64,000 bases of DNA. It comes from Piscicola geometra. Taxonomy: Eukaryota > Annelida > Clitellata > Hirudinida > Piscicolidae. This document shows, piece after piece, positions 26,053-37,575 of the stretch. A program made the position numbers and the translations under genes. The stretch lies in assembly GCA_943735955.1 (NCBI GenBank), contig OX030965.1:1474701-1538700 (forward strand). The letters are read 5' to 3'. How positions within the stretch are numbered: the stretch's first letter is position 1; every line of letters starts with the position of its first letter. The notes beneath the pieces were generated by a model that was given only the letters and a program-made list of their open reading frames with translations, was not told where the DNA came from and searched no databases.

Positions 26053-28901
26053 ATGACTTTCCCTGGTCCTATGTGTGAAGCCCTTGGCATCTCATGTAAA
26101 AATATTAAAACTAGATTATTAAAACAAGAAAATTCTCTAAGCAAAGGAGTAGTGCTAGAGCTACACAACTTTTGCAAAAAGGAAAAGCAAAAGAATACAA
26201 AGTTTCATGAAATTTTAGGATGTTTAAATGAAAATTTTATTCACTCAAGTACAAGTTCTATTACTTCAAAAATAATCTATATATTTAAACAACAACAAAA
26301 AATAATAAAAAATAGGAAAATTCCAGGGTTTAATAACATAAATGATTTTATCTATTCAGAATTACAATCACCAATTTCTGAAAAAAATTCAAAATCTTCG
26401 ACACCAGACAAGCATGAAAAAGAGGCAAAAGCTCTTACAAAATCTACTGGAACCCAGACAGAGAAGGAAACTTGTAATATTTAAAAAATCCAACTTCAAT
26501 ACTTTTTTATTAAGTCAGCAAGAAAAACATAAAAAAATAAATTATAATAAAATTAAAGTGATTACATTAAAATACAAACTTATTCAACAAAGAAAGAGAC
26601 ATTATTCTATCAAAAATGTCAATAGAAGAGATGAAACTGCCAGAAAAAAAAGACAAGAATTAAATAAAATAAAAATTGACAACAAGAATCTCTGCATACA
26701 GTTGAAATCTGCTTATAATAGAGTAAATAAGTTGAGTAATAAAGTAAAAAAAAGTATAATCAATAATTTAATGAATAATCGAAAAATAATTAATTACAAT
26801 TACAAATTTTTATTGCAAAAAAAAAGATATATGGTCAAAAAAATTATGTATTTACTCAAAAAGTCTCAATTTGTGATGAATACAGAAGTCTAAGAAAGCC
26901 GGAAATTAATGAAATGAAAAAATGTGAAGATTTTTACATTTCGGAATTGACCGAAAAAATAGAAAAAATAGATCAATTAAAAATTCTATTAAAAAATAAA
27001 AGTGGGCTTTATAGTGATAAGACCCGCCTGGCCATTATGGAATTGGCTGGCCTAGAAGTAGCTGCAGAAAAATGCCACTTATACAAGTTTTGATTAGGCA
27101 TCTGACAGGAATCGAGCTTTTCATTAAAGATCTACCTAACGTGACTACATGCCAAAATAATGTCGATGAAGGACATTACTTTGTCAATGAATATATTGCA
27201 GACAGGTTAAAAAAATTTAAGAGTTGGGGATTGTGTCGAGATGGTACCTCAAGAAAGAAAGTGAAAATTTTAGATACCACTATAAGCCTTGATAAAAAAA
27301 ATAAATAAATAAATTTCAGTTTTGTATAGCGCCCGGGCACGCAACTGAAGCGCCACTCACACGACATAAGTCGTGAAACACCGCATCCTATACACTAGGT
27401 ATAGGATAGCTCACGGTTGGCTGAACAGGGATTCGAACTGGCGACCTTTAAGTTGCAGGTTTAACGACTTACCATCTAAGCCAACCCGCTCGCCAAGATA
27501 CGGAAGAGGCTATTAGTTTAGGCTTTTGTAGAGTAGCAAATGAGAATGCTGACTCAATTTATAAGGTGGCCATGGGTCACCTAGAAGAGCTCTTCCTGAA
27601 TCAGTCGCATGATTACGTCGAGATGACTTTGAGAAAGTTAGCATTCACTATGAGTGAAAGGGCAGCCAAGGAGAAGCTGGCTGACAAGATTTTAGATAAG
27701 TGGCTGAACGATCTGCTTGAGGAAGGTGCAGAGGCAAATGTAGTGCATCATTTTCACTGTATGGCCCACGTCTTCTTGGGGTTTCATAACTATGTAATTA
27801 AGGACATTAAAGAGCATGAGACTAATATTAAGATAAAATTTGGACCTTTTGGGCGTGATGTATTGACCGCATTCAAAACCTGGCGTAAAGTGGATTGCAT
27901 TATACTTAGAGTTGTTAGAACCACTTCTGAGACTTTTGGGCCAGCCGGTGACCATTTAGGGGTGAGAGACAAATGGGAAGCCTTCTGTGCTGAAAAAGGC
28001 ATCAAGTCAGTCATAGGAAATTATCGAGACAACAGGTTTAATGCCCTTTTCAGACAGCCGCTGAGATATATCTGCACAGATCCGATTTCTTAGAAATCTT
28101 GAGTACTGTCTGCAATCCCAATCTCAAACTAACCGCTGTGATGTCTGACCTAGATTCAACCGAAGTCATTACCTTCCTTCAGTGTTTTGGCCTTTTTTTT
28201 TGAGATTGACCGGCCCATTCTGGAACTTGATCACGACTAGTAAAATTGCCTACTTTGATCTTTTTGAATATGTAAAGAAAACAAAACTTTTTTTAACAGA
28301 ATTAATTTCTTTTCCCAAAAATATTTTGAATAAAAAGCACACTTGGCTAGATATTGACTGTTTTAACTTTTTAAATACTCCGAGCTATAATCGTTTAGCA
28401 TCTAAACTTTTGTTTCAAATGTGCACACACTTCCTTTACTAATGGAAACAACCGAAGTTTTATCGAAGGCTATGCTCAAGTGTAAAACAATTGGTTGATT
28501 TTTTTCCTGGCGGAAAGTTTTATGCCTCGAACCTACCACCATCCAGTCAAGCTCAGTTTGCACCAATCACTAACTTGTCATGTGAACATCACGTTGGTGA
28601 TCTGGATTCAAGTCAGAGGAGAAGACCTCATGCATCATTCTTCCATCATTCCACTGTTCAAAAGCTGAAACGAAACAGAAGCAAGATGTTACGTTGGATT
28701 GCTGGAATGAGTGATCGGGACCAGGGTAGTTTATTAGCAAAAGCACGTCGTGAAACGTCTTTTTTGCGAGATGAACATAGAAAAAGAGAAAAGCGTGTTT
28801 TGCAAACTATTCACCAAAACATGCTAGGCGAAAGTTTGAAAAAAAAGGTCAAAAAAAGTAAAAACGACAAGAAAAACAAAAAGAACCAGCCTTCAAGATG
28901 A
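26053..28901 (+). pseudogene. Large putative transposase of the 4.6-kb element
   Basis: Pieces in different frames, so broken. 26053-26484: leader (MTFPGPMCEALG...) with Lys-rich helices. 26484-27070: Lys/Asn-rich coiled-coil-like stretch, then LAIMELAGLEVAAEKCHLY. 27072-27308: DEGHYFVNEYIADRLKKF, GLCRDGTSRKKVKIL. A SINE1 splits TTISL|DTEEAISLGF. 27500-28093: FTMSERAAKEKLADKI, HHFHCMAHVFLGFH, TSETFGPAGDHLGV, GNYRDNRFNALF. 28100-28440: VMSDLDSTEVITFLQCFG, RLTGPFWNLI. 28491-28901: LSCEHHVGDLDSSQRRRPHA and a Lys-rich tail. The DG.S/T, MSxRAAxEK and HCMAH blocks look like a nuclease core with a C/H site. I remember similar unannotated proteins in animals but cannot name the family. Confidence 0.55.
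27312..27495 (-). mobile_element. SINE1, near-complete copy
   Basis: Minus strand: CGAGCGGGTTGGCTTAGATGG head (A box), GCCAGTTCGAATCCCTG (B box), TCAGTTGCGTGCCCGGGCGC tail, then an A/T-rich end. Inserted in the transposase frame at GATA, so it is younger than the 4.6-kb element. Confidence 0.85.
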
Positions 28902-29101
28902 TTGAGACATTACAACTGAATGAATATGTAGCAGTGGCTTACCAAGGTAATTGGTATCCTGGTTATGCGGAAAAAGTTATAGACCAAGAAAATGCAGTTG
29001 TGAAGTTTCTTAATTCTTCCAAGAAACCTGGTTATTATCAATGGCCAGCAAAAGAGAAGAAAAACAGAATGTCTCGAAAAAATTTGTTTTATGTAAAATA
29101 A
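28898..29101 (+). CDS. Small SH3/Tudor-like protein of the 4.6-kb transposon
   Basis: 67 codons, overlapping the end of the large frame by 4 bp (ATGA). The sequence LNEYVAVAYQGNWYPGYAEK...AVVKFL...YYQWPAKEK...KNLFYVK has the barrel pattern of a small Tudor/SH3-like fold (xVAVxYxxxWYxGxV, then VxF, then WP). It is intact while the large frame is broken. Possibly an independent product, or a C-terminal domain once fused to the transposase by a frameshift or splice. The function is not known. Confidence 0.5.
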   Translation: MIETLQLNEYVAVAYQGNWYPGYAEKVIDQENAVVKFLNSSKKPGYYQWPAKEKKNRMSRKNLFYVK

Positions 29102-29793
29102 AAGCCCCTCTACTATTTCTAAAAGACATTTGTTTATTGAAGAACACGAAACTATTAAAAAACTGTATGGTTGGTATAATGCCACATTTTTTTGTTGATT
29201 GAACAATTGATTCAATATTAGTTTCAGCCTTTGCACATTGAATAAACGTATTTAAACAGTTTTTTTCATTCATTGAGAACATTGTTAATAGATGTAAGGC
29301 TGAATTACTTTAATTTTAGATTCCTCAGGAACAAATACTATTTGAACTAGCTAATTATTTCAAACTTTACAAAAGTATATAATAATTAAGAATAAACTAC
29401 TGTAAAGATTGATTTCTTCCATAAGTGAAGCTTTTAAAATGTTAATAACTTTGTCATTTTGAACGATATTATTCTTTTAACTTTCAATTCTGATTTGTTG
29501 TATCAAATTTAATAAAACTAGTGATTTTCAACAATATAAGATAAAAAAACAAAAGTTATGACAAAAAAACAATATTTCTGTTTTGTGAGGGAGCCGTGAA
29601 TTGCTTATAGATTATGACGTAAAAACTGTACAAAAAATGTGTTCTTTTTAAATTTTAAAATAGTTATAACTTTTTTTTAAACAAACAAATTAAAATTTGG
29701 TTAACGTATTCAAAATCAGTAAATCAAAATCTACAATTTGAGCGTTTCAATTTAAAAAAATGAACAAGTTTTAAAAATCGATTGGGGTTGCTA

Positions 29794-30117
29794 ATTATAG
29801 AGTTTAAGTAAAGCAGTTTCAAGGGAGTGGCCAATTCTAAAACCAGATTGAGAGGAAGGAAGAAGTGAGTGTTTTTCTAGATAGAAGATTGATTGTTGAG
29901 AAGTAACTTTTTCAAGGACCTTAGAAAAAAAGGAAAGGTTAGATACAGGTCAATAACTGGATAAGGATGGAGGATCAAGAGAAGGCTTCTTAATTGTAGA
30001 AATAATAAATGATGATATAAGGATAGAAGAAAATTTAGATGTAGAAAAAGATAAGTTAACCAAATCCAAAAAAATAGAATAGAATAAAAAAGAGAGTTTT
30101 TCAAAAAGGGTTGTAGG
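29794..30117 (-). pseudogene. LINE D RT, central piece
   Basis: Minus frame LDPPSLSSYYRPVSNLSFFS and KHSLLPSSQSGFRIGHSLET are RT fingers/palm motifs, bounded by the 4.6-kb transposon on one side and the hAT at 30118 on the other. One stop lies within it. Confidence 0.7.
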
Positions 30118-31162
30118 TAGAGACCGACCGAAACAGATATTTTTATTTCGGCCGAAACCGAAATTAGGCCGAAATAAAAATTCCATTTTTGGCTGAAACC
30201 GAAGTTAAGCCGGAATTGAATATCAATTTTTGGCCGAAACCGAAATTGTAATAAGATTTTCGGCCGAAACCGAAATTTTTTCCAACTTTTATTAAAAATG
30301 AAAAAATAGTATTTAACGATGACAATGCCAGTTTAATGAGTAAATCCAAACTAACGTATATTTTAAGCCAAAAAATAAAAGTTTTTCAACAACAAAAATT
30401 TGTTGTTGTTGACAGGTTTTGCTTTAGTCAGACTGACATTTTGTAAAAAAACTTCTAAATAGGATTCAACGACATTCTCACAATTTATTTTTGAATTAAT
30501 TTATCGAAGCCAAATCTTCTCGTTCTTTCGACTTAAATATAGTGTTTTTCAATGAAGGGATATCTAGAATTCCACATGCTTGTATATGTTATTCGAAAAA
30601 TTAGTCTTATGTCACCAATAAATCAATTAACCACGATATCTAAAAGATATCTAATAGAGATGAAAATCGAACCCAAACTTAATAATTCGAATTCGATTGA
30701 GGATATACAAATACTTACTTTTGACAATAACATTTTTGTAAACAAATGTTTTAAGAAATAGAATTTGCTTAAAAAAAGTTTTTTTAAATATCATCATTGA
30801 ACGTATGCCAATTTACTTAAATTTCAAATACATGATTGTTGTTCCAGATGCTTGTATATGTTATTCGAATAATTAGTCTGATGACACCCATAAATCAATC
30901 AACCACGATAACTAATAGATATCTAATAGAGAATCGAATCCGAACTTATTAGTTCGATTGAAGATACAGATATATCAGATAAACTACATAAATAAATAAA
31001 AATTTCGGGTTTTCGGTAAATATGAGATCCATTTCGGCCGAAACCGAAAATTTGCCGAAATTGTAAAATTAGATTCGGCCGAAACCGAATAATTGCCAAA
31101 ACTAAGAAAACTGGCAATTTCGGCGCCGAAACCGAAACCGAACCGAATTTCGGTCGGTCTCT
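30118..31162. mobile_element. Non-autonomous hAT (TAGAGACCGACCG ends) with subterminal repeats
   Basis: TIRs TAGAGACCGACCGAAA and TTTCGGTCGGTCTCTA; perfect 8-bp TSD GTTGTAGG (30110-30117, 31163-31170). Both ends carry repeated TTCGGCCGAAACCGAAA motifs over 100-170 bp, the kind of subterminal array hAT transposases bind. The interior has an imperfect duplicated block (30540-30680 against 30840-30940). No transposase. Confidence 0.85.
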
Positions 31163-31742
31163 AGTTGTAGGAATAAGATCTAGAGAACAAGAAGTGGGAG
31201 ACATAGAATTAATTATATTCGTAAAATGGTCCAATGTGATAGGAGAGAAAGATGACAATGATTCAGAAGTAAACTTAGTAAAAGATGGTGTAGGCCTATT
31301 ATTAGACGAAGATCTAATATTAGATATTTTATTAGTTAGAAATTCAAGATAGTCATCAGGAGAGAAAGATGGAGGAGGAGAGTTTTTATGTAAAAGTTTA
31401 GATAAAGAAAACCACCTATTTTTAGAACTGGAGGAAGAGATAAAAGAATTTCTTAAAAACGAAGAGTGTTCATTAAAAAGGAGAGTACGATAAGAAGAGA
31501 AACAATTTTGCCATTTATTCAAACAGGATACAGAGAGAGTAGATCGATAAATTCGTTCATACTTGCGAACTAGTCGCATAGAAGTCGTGCACTCACAATC
31601 ATACCATGGGGATTTTTTAGAAGTTAGACGATACCGGAAAGTTTTAATTGGAGCAAAAATATCTAAAAGCGATGATAAAGTAAGATTGAAATTATCCATA
31701 AAACTATCCACATCAGTAAAAGATTTAGAAGCAAAGTCAATT
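31163..31742 (-). pseudogene. LINE D ORF2, linker between endonuclease and RT
   Basis: Minus frame with FMDNFNLTLSSLLDIFAPIK, TSKKSPWYDCE (typical KxxPWf motif of CR1/Jockey ORF2), ENRWFSLSKLL-type sequence and FTNIINSMSPTSCSLDLIPT. It is open over about 190 codons but bounded by two insertions. Confidence 0.7.
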
Positions 31743-31920
31743 GAACGGGTAGCCGAGTCGGTAACGACTCTCGGCTTGACCAATAATGAAAGGTCCTAGG
31801 TTCAAGTGCAACCAATGCCCTAGTAACCCAAAGGCGCAAATGAAAATATGCAGCCCAAGTGGCCTGGAAGCCCGTTTGGGTTGTACGCCACTATAATAAT
31901 GATCGTCATTATTATATTAC
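31743..31920 (+). mobile_element. SINE2, copy
   Basis: GAACGGGTAGCCGAGTCGG head, CCTAGGTTCAAGTGC B-box-like motif, GTACGCCACTATAATAATG tail and ATT-rich end. Flanked by ATTGAA on both sides within LINE D. Confidence 0.85.
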
Positions 31921-32369
31921 TATTATATTGAAGAAGCATTTAGTAAAATTTATTTAATCATAATTAGACTAAGAGCGCTTAACAATAGAAGAGGGGAAGT
32001 TAGAAAAAGTCTGGGCAAGAGATACTTTAAAAGATAGAAAGTAGTGGTCAGTAAAGTGGAGTGGAATAGATTTTAAATTATTAATTTTGATATAATTACA
32101 AGAAATTACAAAGTCAAGAGTATTACCAAGTGCATGAGTAGGAAAATTACAGTTTTGAGATAATTAAAAAGAGAAAGAATTTCAAGAAACTTAGCAACAT
32201 AAAAGTCAAAAGGTTTATTAGTAGAGATATTAAAGTCTCCAAGAATAAAAAACGGACAAGATAAAGAAAAAAGGAGTTCAGAGAGTATGAAGACATTCAA
32301 AGGGTGAAACGTGAATTGAAGAGTCAACAGAGATAGAATACAAGGATTTAAGTAAAATACAGATACCAC
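31921..32369 (-). pseudogene. LINE D endonuclease, C-terminal piece
   Basis: Minus frame with PLNVFILSELLFSLSCPFFI then LGDFNISTNKPFDFY, the GDFN endonuclease motif. It joins in sense to the 38231-38930 piece once the LTR element is removed. Confidence 0.65.
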
Positions 32370-32509
32370 TGTAGCGGCCCACGTATAGGCACGCACATGC
32401 ACATGCGCTCACCAGACAGGAAGGCTTTTGCTAACATACCATATATAACGTTGTTTTGTAAATAAATCCATCTCTCTCTCTTGTGTCTCTTAACTCTTAA
32501 CTCGTAATA
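32370..32509 (+). repeat. 5' LTR
   Basis: Begins TGTAGCGGCCCACG, contains AATAAATCCATC (possible polyadenylation region), ends CTCGTAATA. Matches 38087-38230 with few differences and small indels. Confidence 0.8.
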
Positions 32510-32595
32510 ACTGGTGACCCCGAACACGCACGATATGGACGATTTTATATTCGAAGTTACGTCAGAGGAGGAGATGAGGGAGAGCCAACACAGCA

Positions 32596-33378
32596 AGTAA
32601 GCTCACTCAGCTTATCGGCGTTTTTCACCACAAACCTAAGATTGTGGTTCTGCCACGTGGAGGCGATCTTCCACACACGCAGAGTGTCATCTGAAAAGAC
32701 GAAATACTCAGATGTGGTGGAACACGTCGCCGAGCAAGTGCAAGATCTACTGGTGGACGTGCCAGGGTCTTCACCATATGCAGCATTGAAAGAAGCGATT
32801 CTGCAAAGGTGCTGCCAGTCTGAGGCAAGCATGCTAAGAGAGTTGTTCGGTGACCTGCAACCAGATGGCAGACAACCCTCCCAGCTGCTTCGCACATGAA
32901 GACTCTGCTGGATAGCAACCGCATGGACGAAGCCATTCTGAAGCAGTTATGGTTCGACAAGATGCCCATTCAGATTAAACCAATCCTGGCGGCGTCAATG
33001 AACATCCCACTGGCAGAACTGGCGATACAAGCAGACAGGATGGTGGAACTTCAACAAACCACCATCACACAAGTCTCAACGCCAACTCCACAAGCTTCAG
33101 CCCAAACCATGCCGGAGATCCATACGTGGCTTCAACAAATCACCACAAGTATGGCCACTTTAGCTGCTAACCAAAATCAACCACGAGGAAGAATTCGTTC
33201 AAACAGTCGACACAATTCACCTCGTTCCAGAAGCCCGAACACCACATCAGGCATGTGCTGGTACCATCAAACGTTTGGGAAACAGGCACGAAAATGCACA
33301 CCACCATGCACCTTCGCTCATTTAAAAGACAGGGCCGAGCAGTATGAGCGACATCTGTCCACGGCCAACAAAACATGA
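32596..33378 (+). pseudogene. Gag remnant of the LTR element
   Basis: Two overlapping frames: 32642-32899 (YAALKEAILQRCCQSEASML, ELFGDLQPDGRQPSQLL) and 32896-33378 (WFDKMPIQIKPILAASMN, ELAIQADRMVEL). Together they give the capsid-like core of Ty3/Gypsy Gag. A degenerate Cys/His stretch (CWYHQTFGKQARKCTPPC) stands at the C-terminus. A frame break separates the halves. Confidence 0.7.
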
Positions 33379-34544
33379 GTCGCCTATTGTTCGTAAAAGA
33401 CGCATTCAACAACCTCAAGTTCCTAATCGACACTGGTGCAGAAGTAAGCGTCATTCCTCCACCAGCCAATCATTCTCTCACCCCATCATCGTTCACGCTT
33501 TATGCAGCCAACAACTCCATCATCAAAACGTATGGACAGAAATCCTTGATGGTCAACCTCGGTTTACGCAGGCAATTTCCCTGGGTTTTTTTCGTAGCCG
33601 ACGTCAAGAAACCCATCATTGGAGCGGATTTTGTGTCTCATTTCAGTCTGGGGGTGGACATGTCTCGCCAACGCCTGGTGGACATCACAACATCCTTGGC
33701 TGGCATCGGGTCAATCTCCAAGTCAGTGCCGACACAGATTCGAGTTGCAAAGTCATCTGTTGAGGCAGTAGCAAGACTTCTAGAAAGATACCCAACCATC
33801 AGCCGACCATCGAATTACAACGAGGAGGTGCAACACATGACGAGGAACAGCATAATCACCGAAGGACCTCCTACGTTTCAAAAGCCACGCCGTCTGTCAC
33901 CGGAGAAGTTGAAGCTGGCGAAAGCGGAATTTGACCACATGATCCAACTTGGCATAATAAGACCTTCATCAAGTCCGTGGTCTTCGCCGCTACACTTGGT
34001 ACCGAAGGCGTCTGGAGATTGGAGGCCATGCGGTGACTACCGTGCATTGAACAACGATACCATTCCAGACAGGTATCCAGTTCTTCACTTGCAAGATTTT
34101 TCTAACAACCTCGTCAACTGCAAGATATTCTCACGAATCGATTTGGTGAGAGCCTTCCACCACATTCCAATCGCAGAAGAAGACATACAGAAAACCGCTA
34201 TTACAACACTTTTCGGATTGTATGAGTTTGTTCGTCTTCCCTTCGGTCTAAAGAACGCGGTTCAAACCTTCCAACGGTTCATGGACGAAGTCCTCAGAGG
34301 TTTTACTTATGCTTTTGTGTACATCGATGATGTACTAATCGCCAGCACCTCTCTAGAAGAACATCTCCTTCATCTCGAGGAAGTATTCAGAAGATTCAGC
34401 AAATTTAATCTTACCATTAACGTCGACAAGTGTGAATTTTCCGTGCCATCTACCAACTTCCTTGGACACCACCTCAACAAAGACGGAATCAGACATCTTC
34501 CTAACAGAATATCAAGCCATCAAGCACTTTCGACACTTCCTTGA
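33375..34544 (+). pseudogene. Pol: protease and RT of the LTR element, truncated
   Basis: Overlaps the end of gag by 4 bp. Residues 16-30 hold the aspartic protease site ([14 protein letters not shown]). The RT follows, with [53 protein letters not shown] and [12 protein letters not shown] (catalytic YIDD). The frame then jumps into RNase H sequence (about 34510-34650: FTIFTDHKPLTFAL) after a deletion of the RT connection. Confidence 0.8.
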
Positions 34545-34945
34545 AAATCGTCAGTTTACCATCTTCACTGATCATAAGCCACTCACCTTCGCTCTCAAGA
34601 CCAACACAAGTCGCCACTCACTGAAAGAAGCCAGGCATTTAGACTAGATCAAACACATCAAGGGAACAGACAATGTAGTTGCAGATGCGCTTTCTCGGAC
34701 TAAGATAACGCAATAACAGTTATCGATATGCAAGAAATTGCCAAGCACCAATCTTCAGATTTATCGTTACGACTCAAACCGACATCTTTGCAGCTCGAAG
34801 AGATTCCTCTTCTTTTCAACTGAGGCAACATCTGGGTAGACACGTCAACAGGAGTTCCGAGACCTCTTGTCCCAGAGCAACTCAGATACAAGGTGTTTTT
34901 AGTTTTTCATTCTTCATTTCATCCAGATGTGAAAGCTACGTCAAA

Positions 34946-35434
34946 TTGATTCGGCAACGGTTTGTATGGCTAAACGTGGATAAGAACATCAGGACATGGT
35001 GCAGAGAATGTCTTCCATGCCAGAAAAATAATGTACATTGCCACACCATCACAGCTCCGCCCAAGTTTACATTGCCGAAATGCCGTTTCCAACACGTTCA
35101 CATCAACCTGTTGGGACCTCTTCTTGCGTCTGAAGGGTTCACTCACATTCTAACCTGCGTTGATCGATTCACAAGATGGCCCGTAGCCATCCCTATCAGC
35201 GACACCTCAACAGAAACCATCCTAAAGAACTTCATAGCTGGATGGGTCTCGAATTTTAGTGTTCCCAAGACCATCACAACAGATAGAGGCAGCCAATTTT
35301 CATCTCGTCTCTTCCACCAGATGAGCGGCACCCAGCATTCCAGTTCTCAACCCACCAACAGCAACGACTACCAGCTCATCGAACGTCCCAAATACTCACC
35401 AGCCACCTCTAATCCACACAAGATATGTATATGA
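34946..35434 (+). pseudogene. Integrase remnant of the LTR element
   Basis: WCRECLPCQKNNV is the end of the HHCC zinc region. DRFTRWPVAIPI and TTDRGSQFSSRLF carry the first Asp and the second (TDRG) Asp of the catalytic core. The Glu-containing part is lost where a hAT remnant begins near 35430. Confidence 0.7.
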
Positions 35435-37160
35435 AGAATAACGCAGATAGACAAAATAACTCCCGAGTTTTCAGAATTATTCAACCTTCACGGAAAGGAT
35501 GCTGAAACTGTGTAAAGACAGCTCAAAATCACATCAACACATCAAGTTTACGTGCGGATTAGTCTGATCTCATTGCATGTATCGAACTGCAAGAATTCTT
35601 TGTAGCAACAAGCCTTCAGCCCGAGTTGCATTATATGCTCGATGTTGTTCTGACTCTGCCAGTTACTTTATCAGATGCAGAGAAAACATTTTCTAAACTT
35701 CGGCTTGTTGAAATTCATCTTAAGACGACTGTATCTGCATGTCGTTTGCAAAGCTTGTTTGAGAATATCTGCTTCCAAAACAGCTACTGCACTTCTTCCA
35801 GTAAATGAAATGGTGAAAAGATTTTCACGAACTGATCGAAAAATTATTTTGTAACTGAGAACACATCAAAATTTAGTTGAGAATAAATTTTTGTTAAAAA
35901 ATTATAGACTGTTTAGGATCTCATATCAAACTTATTTTTTTCCTTTTACCTTAGTTTAAAAAATGATGAAGTAACTTTAAGAATACTATGCAACTTAGTT
36001 TGTAGTTTTTCTTTTGTATCATTAATAAACTATCTAAATTCTTTATCAATTATAATTGGTAGTTTTTATTTAGCCCATTTACCGCCGCTACCCTAGAAAA
36101 AAAGTTAACATGAATTTTACATTTAGACTTGCATTATATGGTTATAATAACAACTCAAGCAAATTTGAAAACAATTATTTCATAAGTTTTAATGAAGCAA
36201 AATGTAGCGAATACGCAACGTGAGCGGGAAGTGTGACATACTTATGTGCAGTAAGAAACTAAAAATAAATTTATTCAAATCACATTTATTAAAACTGAAA
36301 TAAATTTCAATTGCAAATTGTTCGATAAAATTATGACTTCTTTTTGTTTTATTAGTTATAATAATAATAATAACTATTTTAATTACAACAGCACTCATTT
36401 AACGTGAATTACAACAGCACTCATAAACTGTCGTGCTGTTTCAATGACGACACTGACGACAAATGTTATCTTCATTTTAATTTTATATTCAACCTATAAG
36501 AGGTTAAAAAATTGTATTTTTTTCAATAAAAGATTCAAGTGTGAAGCATTAGCGGCTTGGAATTTTTTTTCGAAATAGAAAAATCAACATTCATTTACAA
36601 AATTCAACTTTTAATTTTATAAATTTCATAATACATTAACATTAAAATAATAATTTTATTTTTTTCATAATAACTATTGTAATAAATGATTTGGCTTATT
36701 AAAAATCATATGAAATCATATTACGTCAAAGTTGCGAAAACGCACCATTAATTTTTAAAAGCACTGAAAACGTTTTACAAGTTATTTTGAATATTAAAAA
36801 AAACAATTCAAGTATTAACTATCTTTTCACCTTGAAATTAAGACTAAATTTGTATAAAAATAATAAAATCGAACGAAAAAATTGAAAAATTATCTAAGCG
36901 AGGAAAGATTGTTTTGAGAAATTTTAAATGTGAACAGAAAATGAAAGATTATAAGTAATAAAATGAAAATAATTGAAATTTAACTTATGAAATTAAAATT
37001 TACAATTTATTGTAAAAAAATGTGAAAAAAACTCGGTATTAAAACAGCAAGAAAATATAAAAATTGATGTTGCAAAACGAAACAGTTGCGGTAAATAATT
37101 ATTTAAAAAAAAACTAAAGTTGAGCCCCCTCAGCATTTTTGGCTGGTTGCGCCCCTGGGT
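35430..37160 (+). mobile_element. ZMYM1-like hAT element, copy 3, 5'-truncated
   Basis: The transposase C-terminus at about 35560-35808 is the best-preserved copy (DVVLTLPVTLSDAEKTFSKL, RLQSLFENICFQ). The rest parallels 10900-13630 to the right end TGGCTGGTTGCGCCCCTG near 37158. Confidence 0.65.
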
Positions 37161-37575
37161 GACATAGGACTAATTGTTCGAATAAGATATACAAGCATGT
37201 GGATTTAATTATTAAACAGAAATTGTCATCGTTCAATACTATTTTTTGATTTTAATAAACAATTACTTATGTAGACCATTTTTGTTGTTGAAAAACTTTT
37301 ATTTTTTGGCTTACAATATACGCTTGTTTGGATTTACTTATTAAACTGGCATTGCCATCGTTAAATGCTATTTTTTCATTTTTAATCAAAGTTGGGAAAA
37401 ATTTCGGTTTCGGCTTCGGTTTCGGCCGATAATCTGATTACAATTTCGGTTTCGGTCGAAAATTGATATTCAATTTCGGCTTAATTTCGGTTTTGGCCAA
37501 AAAAGAGATTTTCCTTTCGGTCTAATTTCGGTTTCGGCCGAAATAAAGATATCTGTTTCGGTCGGTCTCTACTAT
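37160..37575. mobile_element. hAT (TAGAGACCGACCG family), one end only
   Basis: Inverted relative of 30118-31162: shares ACATATACAAGCATGTGG-type sequence and the TTTCGGTTTCGGCCG subterminal repeats, and ends GGTCGGTCTCTA at about 37570. The other end is missing where the ZMYM1-like element adjoins. Confidence 0.65.

Larger units (their letters stand above)
25229..29793 (+). mobile_element. 4.6-kb DNA transposon with unrecognised transposase family
   Basis: Ends TAGCAACCCCAATCGA and TCGATTGGGGTTGCTA are perfect 16-bp inverted repeats, flanked by the 7-bp duplication ATTATAG (25222-25228, 29794-29800). It interrupts the LINE D RT in a way that is restored by excision. It encodes a large broken protein (26053-28901) and a small intact one (28898-29101), and hosts a SINE1 copy. 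A 7-bp TSD with this terminus does not match the superfamilies I can name with confidence. Confidence 0.75.

Noticed and set aside
27312..27495. Functional tRNA gene
   Set aside because: A and B box-like motifs are present but the cloverleaf does not close, and the sequence recurs with a LINE-type tail, so it is a SINE.
31743..31920. tRNA-Ser/Leu gene
   Set aside because: Same reasoning: repeated family (SINE2) with TSDs and an ATT-rich tail.
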